DNA of 24,765 bases from MGBC163016 sp964469815 (GTDB taxonomy: Bacteria > Actinomycetota > Coriobacteriia > Coriobacteriales > Eggerthellaceae). The translations under genes were made by a program, and so were the position numbers. The stretch covers positions 1 through 24,765 of the forward strand of contig CAYXZC010000026.1 in the NCBI GenBank assembly GCA_964469815.1. The letters run 5' to 3'. Shown in pieces: positions 1 through 7,888 of the stretch (its first letter is position 1; each line of letters starts with the position of its first letter). The notes under the pieces were generated by a model that saw nothing but the letters and a program-made list of their open reading frames with translations, did not search any database and was not told the origin of the DNA.

Positions 1-163
1 GCTTCGTCTTAGAAGCAGCATCCTCGGTCTTCTTGGAGGAGCTCTTCTTTGAAGATGAGGTATTCTTTTCCTGTTTGGTTTTGGACTTCTTTGCTTCGGT
101 CTTATCAGGTTTCTCTTCGGAAGCTTCTTTGACATTCTTCTTGTTCTCAGTAGCTTTTGGCAC
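1..163 (-). CDS. 5' end of an unidentified gene with a Lys/Glu/Ser-rich N-terminus (partial)
   Basis: A minus-strand reading frame starts with GTG at 163-161 and stays open for 54 codons to the window edge. An AAAGGA ribosome-binding site lies at 171-176, seven bases upstream, which supports this start. The visible N-terminus begins MPKATENKKNVKEAS and is almost wholly Lys, Glu, Ser, Thr and Ala, so it should be a disordered, positively charged tail with no catalytic domain yet reached. The gene lies 108 bp after priA on the same strand. AT-rich boxes in between (for example TATTAT read on the minus strand) could be a promoter, but I cannot fix one. Nucleic-acid enzymes such as DNA topoisomerase I sometimes carry such tails; that is a guess only. 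I am confident it is a gene start and cannot name the product. Confidence 0.7.
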   Translation of the reverse strand, partial: MPKATENKKNVKEASEEKPDKTEAKKSKTKQEKNTSSSKKSSSKKTEDAASKTK

Positions 164-271
164 TAGTGATTCCTTTCGCCAGAAACCTTATTTAGATATA
201 GCTTCGCCATAATAGGCACAAATACGCGAACTCATAGAATACAACCATTCGATGCGGAATTCAAGCATTTT

Positions 272-2728
272 TTATAAAAGATCCAGTGGATCAACATCGA
301 TGGCAACGTTTACGAACTTGTCCGTTGCTCGATCCTTGAACACATCGTTCAGGAAACCTGAGACATCCTCATCGATGGGGGCTTTCATGACGATATGCCA
401 CCTGTAATCGTTCCTTATCCTTTCGAATGCGCATGGGGTTGGCGCAAGCAACTCCCAATCCCTTTTGCCGTTATCATCCATCCTTTCCTGCAAAGCATTA
501 TGGATATCGTATATGACGCGTTTCACTTGCGGGAGCTGACGACCCCAGACGATCAGATTGACCATGCGGACATAAGGCGGAAAGCCCAAGACCTTGCGTT
601 TTGGAAGCTCGCTTCGAAGGAACATATCACGATCATAGGCAGATGCCGCCTTGATGGCGATGCTGTCAGCCTCATATGTCTGCACATAGACCTTCCCCTC
701 GAGCTCGGCGCGTCCCGCACGGCCTGCGACCTGTTCGATCAGATCGAAGGTGCGCTCAGAGGCTCTGAAGTCAGGAAGATGCAGCTGCGTGTCGGCATTT
801 ATCACGCCGACGAGCGTCACATCATCAAAATCGAGGCCTTTCGCGATCATCTGCGTGCCAAGAAGAACAGCGCTATTGGCGGATACGAATTGCTCGAGGA
901 GCTTTTGATGCGCACCCTTCGCTGCGGTGGTATCCGCGTCCATTCGAACCACAATGGCCTCAGACAAGCTGATGCTCTCCCCATCGTCTGGATGGTCATC
1001 TTCAGTGTGACCATAGGTTCGTCCTGTGCTTTCGCGATCATCTTGCCCGTCGAGCCTCACTATACCGTTCTCCACAGTGATGTTAGGTACCCCATCTTCG
1101 ATCGGAGTCGCGGCTTTGGGCAACACGATAGCCGGATCGACCGAATCCTCTGAAACCAGCAGCGCCTTCAATTCGTCCTCGACACGCTGCGTTCCTATCC
1201 CGAACTTCTTCAGATAAGGGCTCTTGCAAGACGGACATACCGGAGGGCAGGCGATCTCCGACCCGCAATGATGGCATATGAGCTTGTTGCCTCGCTCGTG
1301 ATAGGTGAGCGTTGTGGAGCAGTTCCTGCATTCAGGGACGAATCCGCAATCGCGACAGAGCAGGAACTTCGCGAAACCCCGTTGATTCAGCAGCAGCACG
1401 GCTTTGTGACCGGCCTTGAGCTCGGTCTTCAGGGCCTCTTCGAGCCTGTGTGAGAACACCGATCGCTTTCCGGATCTGAACGATTCAGCCATATCAACGA
1501 TCTCGATCTTCGGGAGATGCTTTCCGTTCGCACGCTCATGAAGTTTCACATGATGCCAATCATCGAGCGTGTTGGCCTTGTATAGCGCCTCTATCGACGG
1601 GGTGGCAGAACCCAGTATGAGCGTTGCGCTCTCGTGCTTTGCAAGCCAGAAAGCCACATCGCGCGAAACGTATCGCGGCGCACTCTCCTGCTTGTAGGTG
1701 CTCTCATGCTCCTCATCGATGACTATGAGCCCGAGATCTTTCACAGGTGCGAAAAGAGCACTTCTAGCACCGATGACCACCCTGCAGCTGCCGCTCCTTA
1801 TGAGATCCCACTGGTCGAAGCGCTCACCATGGCTCATACGCGAATGCAAAAGAGCTACGGTGTCGCCGAAACGGGATCGGAATCGCGCCAAGGTCTGCGG
1901 CGTTAGTGATATCTCCGGAACAAGGACGATCGCGCTTCTTCCCTCTTCGAGAACACGCGCTATCGCTTGGATGTAGATCTCGGTCTTTCCCGATCCCGTT
2001 ATACCATCGATGAGCACGACCTCGCCTGACCCGGAATCCATGGCATGATTCACCACCTCCATGGCCTTTTCCTGAGATGGCGTCAGATGCTTGGGCGCGT
2101 GATCCTTGAAGACGGAAGGAGCATCCCCTTGCTTCGCATCCACACGGAGCTTACGCTTGCTCTCGACCTTTATGACTTTCTTCTTCTCGAGCGATTTGAT
2201 GGTCGATGCGACATTCCCGTAAAGAAGGGATAGCTCGCTTTGCAGCACATCACCCTCTTTGAGGGTATCGATTATGGCGATCTGCCTTACAGCATTCGGC
2301 TTGGGCGTGAAGCTATCGAAGTTATCGCCTTTGCTTATCAGCTTCTCCTGCACCTCTTTGATGTCAGGATGCTCTATCCGCCATTTGCCGTCCCTGCCCT
2401 TTACAGCCTTGGGTATAGCACCGGGAGGCGTGAAAAGCCTGACGGACAGGCTCAATGGGGCAACGTATCTATACGATATGAAACGGGCGCACTGGGCACC
2501 CGTTTCGTTGAAATACGGCTTCGTGAGCACGGTTTCGATCTCTTTTGCTTTCGCCGGCGGCTCGCCATCGAACAGACCGACCACGAACCCCACCGCTTTG
2601 CGGGATCCGAACGACACCTCAACGGCACAACCGACCTCTATATCCTCAGCAAGGCTGCCTACGATGTAGGTATATGCGCTTGAGAGCGATTTGGTCTGGA
2701 TATCCAGTACAACATGCGCAAGGAGCAT
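272..2728 (-). CDS. priA: Primosomal protein N' (replication restart helicase PriA)
   Basis: PriA is the superfamily 2 DNA helicase that recognises stalled or repaired forks and reloads the replisome. The 818-residue product opens with the 3'-DNA-binding domain (MLLAHVVLDIQ). It then has Walker A GITGSGKT at about 242-249, Walker B DEEH at 338-341, GSAT at 373-376 and QVAGRAGR at 666-673. Eight zinc-ligand cysteines are present: C458, C461, C467, C470, C485, C488, C498 and C501. Between VEDELKALL (near 525) and VVRMDADTT (near 593) there is an extra acidic, low-complexity stretch of about 65 residues (rich in DD, ED and DG). Other PriA proteins have only a short link there, which makes this one longer than the usual 730 or so. 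The ATG follows the metK stop codon directly (TAG-ATG) with only a weak ribosome-binding site, so translation is probably coupled to metK. The product identity is firm. Confidence 0.96.
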   Translation of the reverse strand: MLLAHVVLDIQTKSLSSAYTYIVGSLAEDIEVGCAVEVSFGSRKAVGFVVGLFDGEPPAKAKEIETVLTKPYFNETGAQCARFISYRYVAPLSLSVRLFTPPGAIPKAVKGRDGKWRIEHPDIKEVQEKLISKGDNFDSFTPKPNAVRQIAIIDTLKEGDVLQSELSLLYGNVASTIKSLEKKKVIKVESKRKLRVDAKQGDAPSVFKDHAPKHLTPSQEKAMEVVNHAMDSGSGEVVLIDGITGSGKTEIYIQAIARVLEEGRSAIVLVPEISLTPQTLARFRSRFGDTVALLHSRMSHGERFDQWDLIRSGSCRVVIGARSALFAPVKDLGLIVIDEEHESTYKQESAPRYVSRDVAFWLAKHESATLILGSATPSIEALYKANTLDDWHHVKLHERANGKHLPKIEIVDMAESFRSGKRSVFSHRLEEALKTELKAGHKAVLLLNQRGFAKFLLCRDCGFVPECRNCSTTLTYHERGNKLICHHCGSEIACPPVCPSCKSPYLKKFGIGTQRVEDELKALLVSEDSVDPAIVLPKAATPIEDGVPNITVENGIVRLDGQDDRESTGRTYGHTEDDHPDDGESISLSEAIVVRMDADTTAAKGAHQKLLEQFVSANSAVLLGTQMIAKGLDFDDVTLVGVINADTQLHLPDFRASERTFDLIEQVAGRAGRAELEGKVYVQTYEADSIAIKAASAYDRDMFLRSELPKRKVLGFPPYVRMVNLIVWGRQLPQVKRVIYDIHNALQERMDDNGKRDWELLAPTPCAFERIRNDYRWHIVMKAPIDEDVSGFLNDVFKDRATDKFVNVAIDVDPLDLL

Positions 2729-3991
2729 CTATATACCGCACGCTGCCTTGAGTTGATCCACCTTATCGGTTCTCTCCCAAGTGAACTCGGGCAGTTCACG
2801 ACCGAAGTGACCATAGTTGGAGGTCAGACGGTATATCGGACGGCGAAGATCCAGATTGTCGATGATGGCTCCCGGGCGAAGGTCGAAGACATCCTTTATT
2901 GCGCGCTCTATATCGGATTCGGGAACGTGGTTCGTTCCGAAGGTTTCCACCATTATGGATACCGGTTCGGCCACGCCGATAGCGTATGCGATCTGCACCT
3001 CGCACTTATCGGCAAGACCTGCCGCCACGACGTTCTTCGCGACCCAACGTGCCGCATATGCAGCAGAGCGATCCACCTTGGTCGGGTCTTTCCCGGAGAA
3101 GGCACCGCCGCCATGACGACCCATCCCGCCGTAACTGTCGACGATGATCTTGCGCCCGGTAAGCCCAGCATCACCCATGGGACCTCCGATCACGAAACGA
3201 CCCGTGGGATTGATGTATATCTCGGCATCATCGGCAAGCTTGATACCCTCTTTTTCAAAGACATATTGGATGACGTTCTCTATTATGTCGGCACGAAGCT
3301 TGTCGTGATCGACATCCTCGGAGTGTTGCGTGGAGACGACGACCTTCTCGACCGCAACGGGCTTTCCATTCTCATAGCGAACAGATACCTGAGTCTTTCC
3401 ATCCGGACGAAGATAATCGAGCACACCGGTCTTGCGCACTTCTGTAAGCCGCTCAGAGAGCCTATGGGCAAGGTATATCGGCATCGGCATGAGCGTCTTG
3501 GTCTCATTCACCGCGAAACCGAAGACCATACCCTGATCCCCAGCCCCTGTGGTGTCATACTTGTCATCCTTATCTGCATCGCCATTTTGCACCTCGAAGG
3601 ATTCATCGACCCCTTGGGCGATGTCGGGTGATTGCTCATGGATGGAATTCAAGACCCCGCATGTTGAGGAATCGAAGCCGAACTTGGCGCGATTGTATCC
3701 GATGTCGTTGACGACATCGCGCACGATGGAAGGAACATCGACATAGCCCTGCGTGCGGATCTCGCCGGTAACGACCACGGTACCGGTGGTGACGAGCGTC
3801 TCGCATGCGCATCGCACCTCGTTGACATCGGCATGCGCTCCGGTGCTCGACACATAGCCTTGCGCCTGCAGCTGCGCCTCTTTCTCGAAGATCGCATCCA
3901 ATATGGCATCTGATATCTGGTCGCAGATCTTATCAGGATGGCCTTCGGTTACGGATTCGGATGTGAACAGGAATGAGTTCGATTCAGTCAT
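2729..3991 (-). CDS. metK: S-adenosylmethionine synthetase
   Basis: MetK makes S-adenosylmethionine from methionine and ATP in the cytoplasm. The 420-residue protein carries the family signatures: GHPDKICDQISDAILD at about 17-32 (with the ATP-binding HPDK), GAGDQGMVFGFA from about 149, and the glycine-rich phosphate loop GGGAFSGKDPTKVDRS further on. The length is slightly above the usual 385-400 because of a small charged insert (about residues 134-147) before GAGDQG. The ATG at 3991 has a GAAGGAG ribosome-binding site at 3999-4005. Upstream lies a folded leader resembling a SAM-responsive riboswitch, a sensible regulator for this gene. priA follows with no gap, so the two are expected to share one transcript. 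Identity is certain. Confidence 0.98.
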   Translation of the reverse strand: MTESNSFLFTSESVTEGHPDKICDQISDAILDAIFEKEAQLQAQGYVSSTGAHADVNEVRCACETLVTTGTVVVTGEIRTQGYVDVPSIVRDVVNDIGYNRAKFGFDSSTCGVLNSIHEQSPDIAQGVDESFEVQNGDADKDDKYDTTGAGDQGMVFGFAVNETKTLMPMPIYLAHRLSERLTEVRKTGVLDYLRPDGKTQVSVRYENGKPVAVEKVVVSTQHSEDVDHDKLRADIIENVIQYVFEKEGIKLADDAEIYINPTGRFVIGGPMGDAGLTGRKIIVDSYGGMGRHGGGAFSGKDPTKVDRSAAYAARWVAKNVVAAGLADKCEVQIAYAIGVAEPVSIMVETFGTNHVPESDIERAIKDVFDLRPGAIIDNLDLRRPIYRLTSNYGHFGRELPEFTWERTDKVDQLKAACGI

Positions 3992-4002
3992 ATTCAGACT
4001 CC

Positions 4003-4101
4003 TTCATCGATGTTGGCGGGACCACCTTGGCTGTATGCATGCCAGGTTGGTGTCGAGATCGGCAAGCCAACTCTCTCCCTCGACTCTTGATAACGGATAA
4101 A
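4003..4101 (-). promoter_or_regulatory. Candidate SAM riboswitch (SAM-I/SAM-IV clan-like) in the metK leader
   Basis: Read on the minus strand, the leader contains ATCAAGAGTCGAGGGA (4076-4091), CAACC, and AAGGTGG (4022-4028). These resemble the conserved ATCAAGAG...GGAGGGA, GCAACC and AAGGTGC blocks of SAM-I-type aptamers, in the same order. The pairings I find are: P1 TTTATC (4096-4101) with GATGAA (4003-4008); P2 GTCGAG (4079-4084) with CTCGAC (4052-4057); P3 TGGC (4041-4044) with GCCA (4028-4031); P4 GGTG (4023-4026) with CGCC (4015-4018). The 3' strand of P1 overlaps the metK ribosome-binding site, which suggests control of translation. No terminator is visible. The fold is by hand. The P2 loop differs from textbook SAM-I, so the exact subclass is open. 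Confidence 0.65.
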
Positions 4102-4115
4102 GCATACGAGGAGCC

Positions 4116-4144
4116 ATTATAGAGCAAGTATGATGAAGTGACAG
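4116..4144 (-). promoter_or_regulatory. Promoter of the metK-priA transcript
   Basis: Minus-strand -10 TATAAT at 4116-4121 is a perfect consensus. The -35 CTGTCA at 4139-4144 matches four of six bases of TTGACA, with a 17-bp spacer. Transcription would start near 4109, just ahead of the candidate riboswitch, giving a leader of about 118 nt. Confidence 0.75.
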
Positions 4145-4187
4145 GACTTTTCGACTATCGCATTATGTGTTCGTTGTAGCCGATCCG

Positions 4188-5024
4188 CTATCCCTTATAA
4201 TCCTTTTGGAATGCGGCGATGTCGTGCTCGTATACGACCAGGTTCGAATCAGGCTCTTCCAGATAGAACGCAACATCGGAAAGCTTGGGGTGATTGATGA
4301 TGGCGGCAAGCGCATTGAATCCGATCTTTCCCTCGCCTATGCGTGCGTGCCTATCAACATGGCTTCCAAGCCCTTCTTTCGAGTCGTTGAGGTGGATGGC
4401 CTTGAGCCTATCGAGACCTACGGTAGCGTCGATCTTATCGAGCACCCCATCGAGATCGTTCACGATATCGTATCCTGCAGCCCAAACAGCGCTCGTGTCC
4501 ATGCATATGCCCATCTTATCCTTTAGCTTCACGCCATCTATCATGGATGCGAGTTGCTCAAAGGTGGATCCGACCTGATGCCCTTCGCCTGCCATCGTAT
4601 CCAATAGCACCGTTGATGACATTGACGGGGTCAAGGTCTTGTTCAGAACCTCGCTCACATTCGCGATGGCCTCGCCCTCCTCTACACCAGGAGCGCTTCC
4701 GGGACGCACAAGATAGAACTGACCCGGGATCTCTTCAAGCCGCGCAATATCTTCGCTCATGACCATCAAAGTGAAATCCTTGCGATCGAGGCTTGGATTG
4801 GCTGGCTCGACATCATATGGCGCATAAGCGCAGATCACATCGATCCCGTGCGCTGCTGCATATTCCTTGTAAGCAGACACGTCCTTTTCCTTTAATTCCT
4901 TTTGAGCGCCTCCGCGAGGATTCCTCGTGAAGTATTGGAAGGTATTGCCGTTGATCGACACGATCTCTTCGGCCATTTCCAGATATCCGCGTTTCGTTGA
5001 TAGATGGCAACCTATGGTAAGCAT
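4188..5024 (-). CDS. nfo: Endonuclease IV-like protein (AP endonuclease family 2) with altered metal-binding residues
   Basis: The 278-residue product has the TIM-barrel sequence of deoxyribonuclease IV, which cuts DNA at abasic sites using three zinc ions. Family blocks are GCHLS at the N-terminus, FTRNPRGG, PGS, MAGEG, CMDT, AAGYDIVN, IHLNDSK, HVDRHARIGEG and YLEE. Compared with E. coli Nfo, the ligands D176, H211, D224, H226 and E256 are kept. H69 is replaced by Y67, H109 by R107, H182 by A179, and E145 by D142. These are Zn1 and Zn3 ligands, so normal three-zinc catalysis looks unlikely. I chose ATG at 5024 rather than ATG at 5030 because AAAGGA sits seven bases before it. The frame is intact, so the gene is not obviously decaying. 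It may be a repurposed or inactive family member; the fold call is firm, the activity is not. Confidence 0.88.
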   Translation of the reverse strand: MLTIGCHLSTKRGYLEMAEEIVSINGNTFQYFTRNPRGGAQKELKEKDVSAYKEYAAAHGIDVICAYAPYDVEPANPSLDRKDFTLMVMSEDIARLEEIPGQFYLVRPGSAPGVEEGEAIANVSEVLNKTLTPSMSSTVLLDTMAGEGHQVGSTFEQLASMIDGVKLKDKMGICMDTSAVWAAGYDIVNDLDGVLDKIDATVGLDRLKAIHLNDSKEGLGSHVDRHARIGEGKIGFNALAAIINHPKLSDVAFYLEEPDSNLVVYEHDIAAFQKDYKG

Positions 5025-5083
5025 GATCATTTCCTTTCAGAGTAACCTGTTGGTCTTTAGATTATTTCCCCTGAAAAGAGAAG

Positions 5084-5111
5084 AGCGGTAACGCGAACAA
5101 ACGTTACCGCT
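5084..5111 (-). terminator. Stem-loop terminator after ffh
   Basis: A perfect 10-bp inverted repeat, AGCGGTAACG / CGTTACCGCT, with an 8-base loop lies 41 bp beyond the ffh stop codon. On the minus strand it is followed by a pyrimidine-rich, T-containing run (CTTCTCTTTTC). This fits an intrinsic terminator for the ffh operon and separates it from the nfo-like gene. Confidence 0.7.
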
Positions 5112-5152
5112 TGGAAACTCAAACGTAAATTATCAGAAGCCGAGTAGCGCGC

Positions 5153-6571
5153 CTATTGATCCATGAAGCTTTGCAGTTTGCGAAGATCGGACATGCTAAG
5201 TCCGCCCATGCCCGGAATGGACATGCCGCGCTTGGACTTCTTGTTCTTCTTACCCTTCTTCGGACGCTTCGCGCTGCGCTGATCGAGCATGGATGTCATC
5301 TTCTTGACCTGCTTCTTGGTCTCATTGAACTGACGCATCATGACATTGACATCGGAAACGGACACACCTGCGCCCTTAGCGATTCGTGCACGCCTTGACC
5401 CGTTCAGAACCTCCGGATGCTCGCGTTCCTCTTTGGTCATGGAGCTGATGATCACCTCCATGCGATCGAAAGCGTGCTCATCGACCTGGCCCTCACCGAG
5501 CATCTTATCGCCACCCGGCAATGCGCTCACGAGCTTCGAAAGGCCGCCCATCTTATGCACTTGCTTGTTCATGGTGATGAAGTCGTTCAAGGTGATGTTC
5601 CCACGAGCCAGCCGCTCGGCTTCAAGGTTCTCCTCTTCCTCCTGCTGGACACGAACCGCGTTCTCGATGAGCGAGACCATATCCCCCATGCCGAGGATAC
5701 GCTTGGCCAGTCTGTCGGGATGGAAATCCTCCAATGAATCAGGGCGCTCCCCCGAGGAGATGAACTTGATGGGCTTGCCCGTCACCTCGCGGATCGAAAG
5801 GGCACCACCACCTCTCGCATCGCCATCCATCTTCGACATTATCACGCCATCGAAATCGACCTTATCGGCGAATGCCTCAACGACATTGACGACATCTTGG
5901 CCTGTCATGGCATCCACGACCATGAGGATCTGTTCGGGAGATACAGCTTCTTTGATGGCGGCTGCCTCATCCATCATCTCGTCATCGACATGAAGGCGTC
6001 CTGCCGTGTCGATGATGACGACATCACGAAGGGAATCAACGGCCTCCTTGATGCTATCGGTGGCGATCTTCACCGGATCTTCGCCATCTTCGCGAAACAC
6101 CTTGACGCCAATCTCGGCACCGAGCGTTTGGAGCTGATCGGCCGCAGCCGGACGATAGATGTCGCATGCTACGAGCATGGGCGAGTGTCCTTCGCGCTTG
6201 AGCTTGTAGGCAAGCTTGGCGGAGGCCGTGGTCTTGCCGGATCCCTGAAGCCCCACGAGCATTATCACATTGGGGATACGACCGGAGAATTCGAGCTTAG
6301 AGTCCGTCCTTCCCAAAAGCTCGGTCAACTCATCGAGCACGATCTTCACGACGTTTTGCGCAGGGGTTAGCGAATCGAGGACATCGCTTGTGAGACAACG
6401 TTCCTTCGTGCTTGCCACGAATCGTTTCACGACCTTGAAATTGACATCAGCCTCCAGAAGGGCAAGTCGAATCTCGCGCATCGCATCATCGATATCCTTT
6501 TCGGTCAGCTTGCCCTTTTGGCGCAAACCGGAAAAGATGCCTTGCAGTCTGGATGATAGGTTCTCAAGCAT
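5153..6571 (-). CDS. ffh: Signal recognition particle protein Ffh
   Basis: Ffh is the SRP54 GTPase that binds signal peptides on the ribosome and hands nascent membrane proteins to FtsY. The 472 residues show the N domain (MLENLSSRLQGIFSGLR), the G domain with GLQGSGKTT from about 107, DTAGRLHVDDE and the insertion box, then the methionine-bearing M domain from about residue 300. The C-terminus ends in the typical basic stretch and the PGMGG segment (IPGMGGLSMSDLRKLQSFMDQ without its last residue is within family norm). Length is normal for the family. AGAGAGGG lies five bases before the ATG. The gene follows ftsY by 15 bp on the same strand, so SRP and its receptor are made from one transcript. 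rpsP, a common downstream neighbour of ffh, is absent; a hairpin terminator follows instead. Confidence 0.98.
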   Translation of the reverse strand: MLENLSSRLQGIFSGLRQKGKLTEKDIDDAMREIRLALLEADVNFKVVKRFVASTKERCLTSDVLDSLTPAQNVVKIVLDELTELLGRTDSKLEFSGRIPNVIMLVGLQGSGKTTASAKLAYKLKREGHSPMLVACDIYRPAAADQLQTLGAEIGVKVFREDGEDPVKIATDSIKEAVDSLRDVVIIDTAGRLHVDDEMMDEAAAIKEAVSPEQILMVVDAMTGQDVVNVVEAFADKVDFDGVIMSKMDGDARGGGALSIREVTGKPIKFISSGERPDSLEDFHPDRLAKRILGMGDMVSLIENAVRVQQEEEENLEAERLARGNITLNDFITMNKQVHKMGGLSKLVSALPGGDKMLGEGQVDEHAFDRMEVIISSMTKEEREHPEVLNGSRRARIAKGAGVSVSDVNVMMRQFNETKKQVKKMTSMLDQRSAKRPKKGKKNKKSKRGMSIPGMGGLSMSDLRKLQSFMDQ

Positions 6572-6586
6572 CTTGACCCTCTCTGA

Positions 6587-7867
6587 TCACCATTTCTCCC
6601 AGAAATGTCTCTTAGGTTTATCCTGCTTCATCTTATCATCGAGCTCCACGAATTCAGCCCACGACATCTTGGGGGCATCATCGTTCGCATCATCAATAGA
6701 CCCATCGGATATCTCCTCGGTAGATCCTTCGGATGCTTCCTCGACATCTTCTTCGGGCGTGTCCTCGGTCATTTCCTCGACAGATTCATCGGACGCTTCT
6801 TCAGCAGCCTCAACCGAAATATCATCTGATACATCCGATGAGCCGTGATCGAAATCCCTAGAAGGCACCTCATCGCAAGCCTCAGCCGCTGCATCGATAT
6901 CGTCTGCATAAGATGTTGCATCCGCTGGCAGATCTGCGGCAAGATCGTCCTCATCGAAATCACCTATGAGGGCAGCGACGAAGGACCGCGCATCGAAATC
7001 GCGCAGATCGTCCACTTTCTCACCGACGCCGATCTTCACGATAGGAAGACCCAGCTCATGTGAGATGGCAAGCGCTATCCCACCTTTCGCAGTGCCATCG
7101 AGCTTCGTTACGATGAGCGCATCCAAATCCAGCGCCTTGTCGAATTCACGGGCCTGCTGAAGACCGTTCTGGCCTGTGGTGGCATCGATGACGAGAACAG
7201 AATAGACCGGTACGTTCGCACGCTTGCGAACCACCTTGACGACCTTCTCGAGCTCGCGCATCAGATCATCGGATGTATGCAGACGACCGGCTGTGTCGAT
7301 GAGCACCAGATCGCAACCCTCTTCTTCTGCGCGCTCTATGGTCTCATAGCACACACTGGCCGGATCGCTCCCGCGCTCGCGCGTGACCATCTCAACGCTG
7401 GCGCGCTGTGCCCAAACCTCGAGCTGTTCGATAGCAGCAGCGCGGAATGTATCGGCCGAGCCCAAGATGACGTTTCGGCCGGCATTCTTGTACTCGTTCG
7501 CGATCTTCCCGACGGTGGTGGTCTTGCCGGTTCCGTTGATCCCGACAAAAAGGACTATCGCGGGCTCGCCTGAGAATATCTCATCTCCTCCGGATGCGAA
7601 TGCCGATACGATCTCATCGCTCAACAGGTCGAGCACCGCATATGCATCAGGAAGCGCCTTTCTGGTGGCCTCTTCACGAAGGTTCTCGACGATCTCGAAT
7701 GATGCTGCGCCCCCGACATCTGAAAGGACCAAGGCATCCTCTAGCTCTTCCCAAAAGCCCTCATCGAGATCTGGTCCCCTATTGAGAAGGACGTTCATGC
7801 TCTCCTTGAACTTATCGCGCGAGCGCGCAAGACCGTTCGTGATCCTGGCAAATACACCTTCAGTCAT
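6587..7867 (-). CDS. ftsY: SRP receptor FtsY with a C-terminal acidic tail
   Basis: FtsY is the membrane-associated GTPase that docks SRP-ribosome complexes. The NG domain fills residues 1 to about 303: GINGTGKT at 109-116, SADTFRAAA, DTAGR at 191-195, TKLDGTAKGG from 254, and GVGEKVDDLRDFD at 280-292. Classical FtsY carries an acidic A domain before the NG domain. Here the protein starts almost directly with the N domain, and an acidic tail of roughly 95 residues (Asp, Glu, Ser and Ala) follows it from about 304 to 398, ending in a Lys/Trp-rich tip KPKRHFWEKW. The tip could bind membrane, but that is inference. GGGAGG lies five bases before the ATG. smc is 21 bp upstream and ffh is 15 bp downstream on the same transcript. 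Confidence 0.97.
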   Translation of the reverse strand: MTEGVFARITNGLARSRDKFKESMNVLLNRGPDLDEGFWEELEDALVLSDVGGAASFEIVENLREEATRKALPDAYAVLDLLSDEIVSAFASGGDEIFSGEPAIVLFVGINGTGKTTTVGKIANEYKNAGRNVILGSADTFRAAAIEQLEVWAQRASVEMVTRERGSDPASVCYETIERAEEEGCDLVLIDTAGRLHTSDDLMRELEKVVKVVRKRANVPVYSVLVIDATTGQNGLQQAREFDKALDLDALIVTKLDGTAKGGIALAISHELGLPIVKIGVGEKVDDLRDFDARSFVAALIGDFDEDDLAADLPADATSYADDIDAAAEACDEVPSRDFDHGSSDVSDDISVEAAEEASDESVEEMTEDTPEEDVEEASEGSTEEISDGSIDDANDDAPKMSWAEFVELDDKMKQDKPKRHFWEKW

Positions 7868-7888
7868 GAAAGCCTCCCAAAATATCGT

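Noticed and set aside
395..1153. Open plus-strand frame of 252 codons
   Set aside because: It lies antisense to priA, has no family resemblance and no convincing ribosome-binding site. priA covers the same DNA with complete motifs.
2714..3631. Open plus-strand frame of 305 codons
   Set aside because: It is antisense to metK, which is unmistakable. The codon pattern of metK leaves the opposite strand open by chance.
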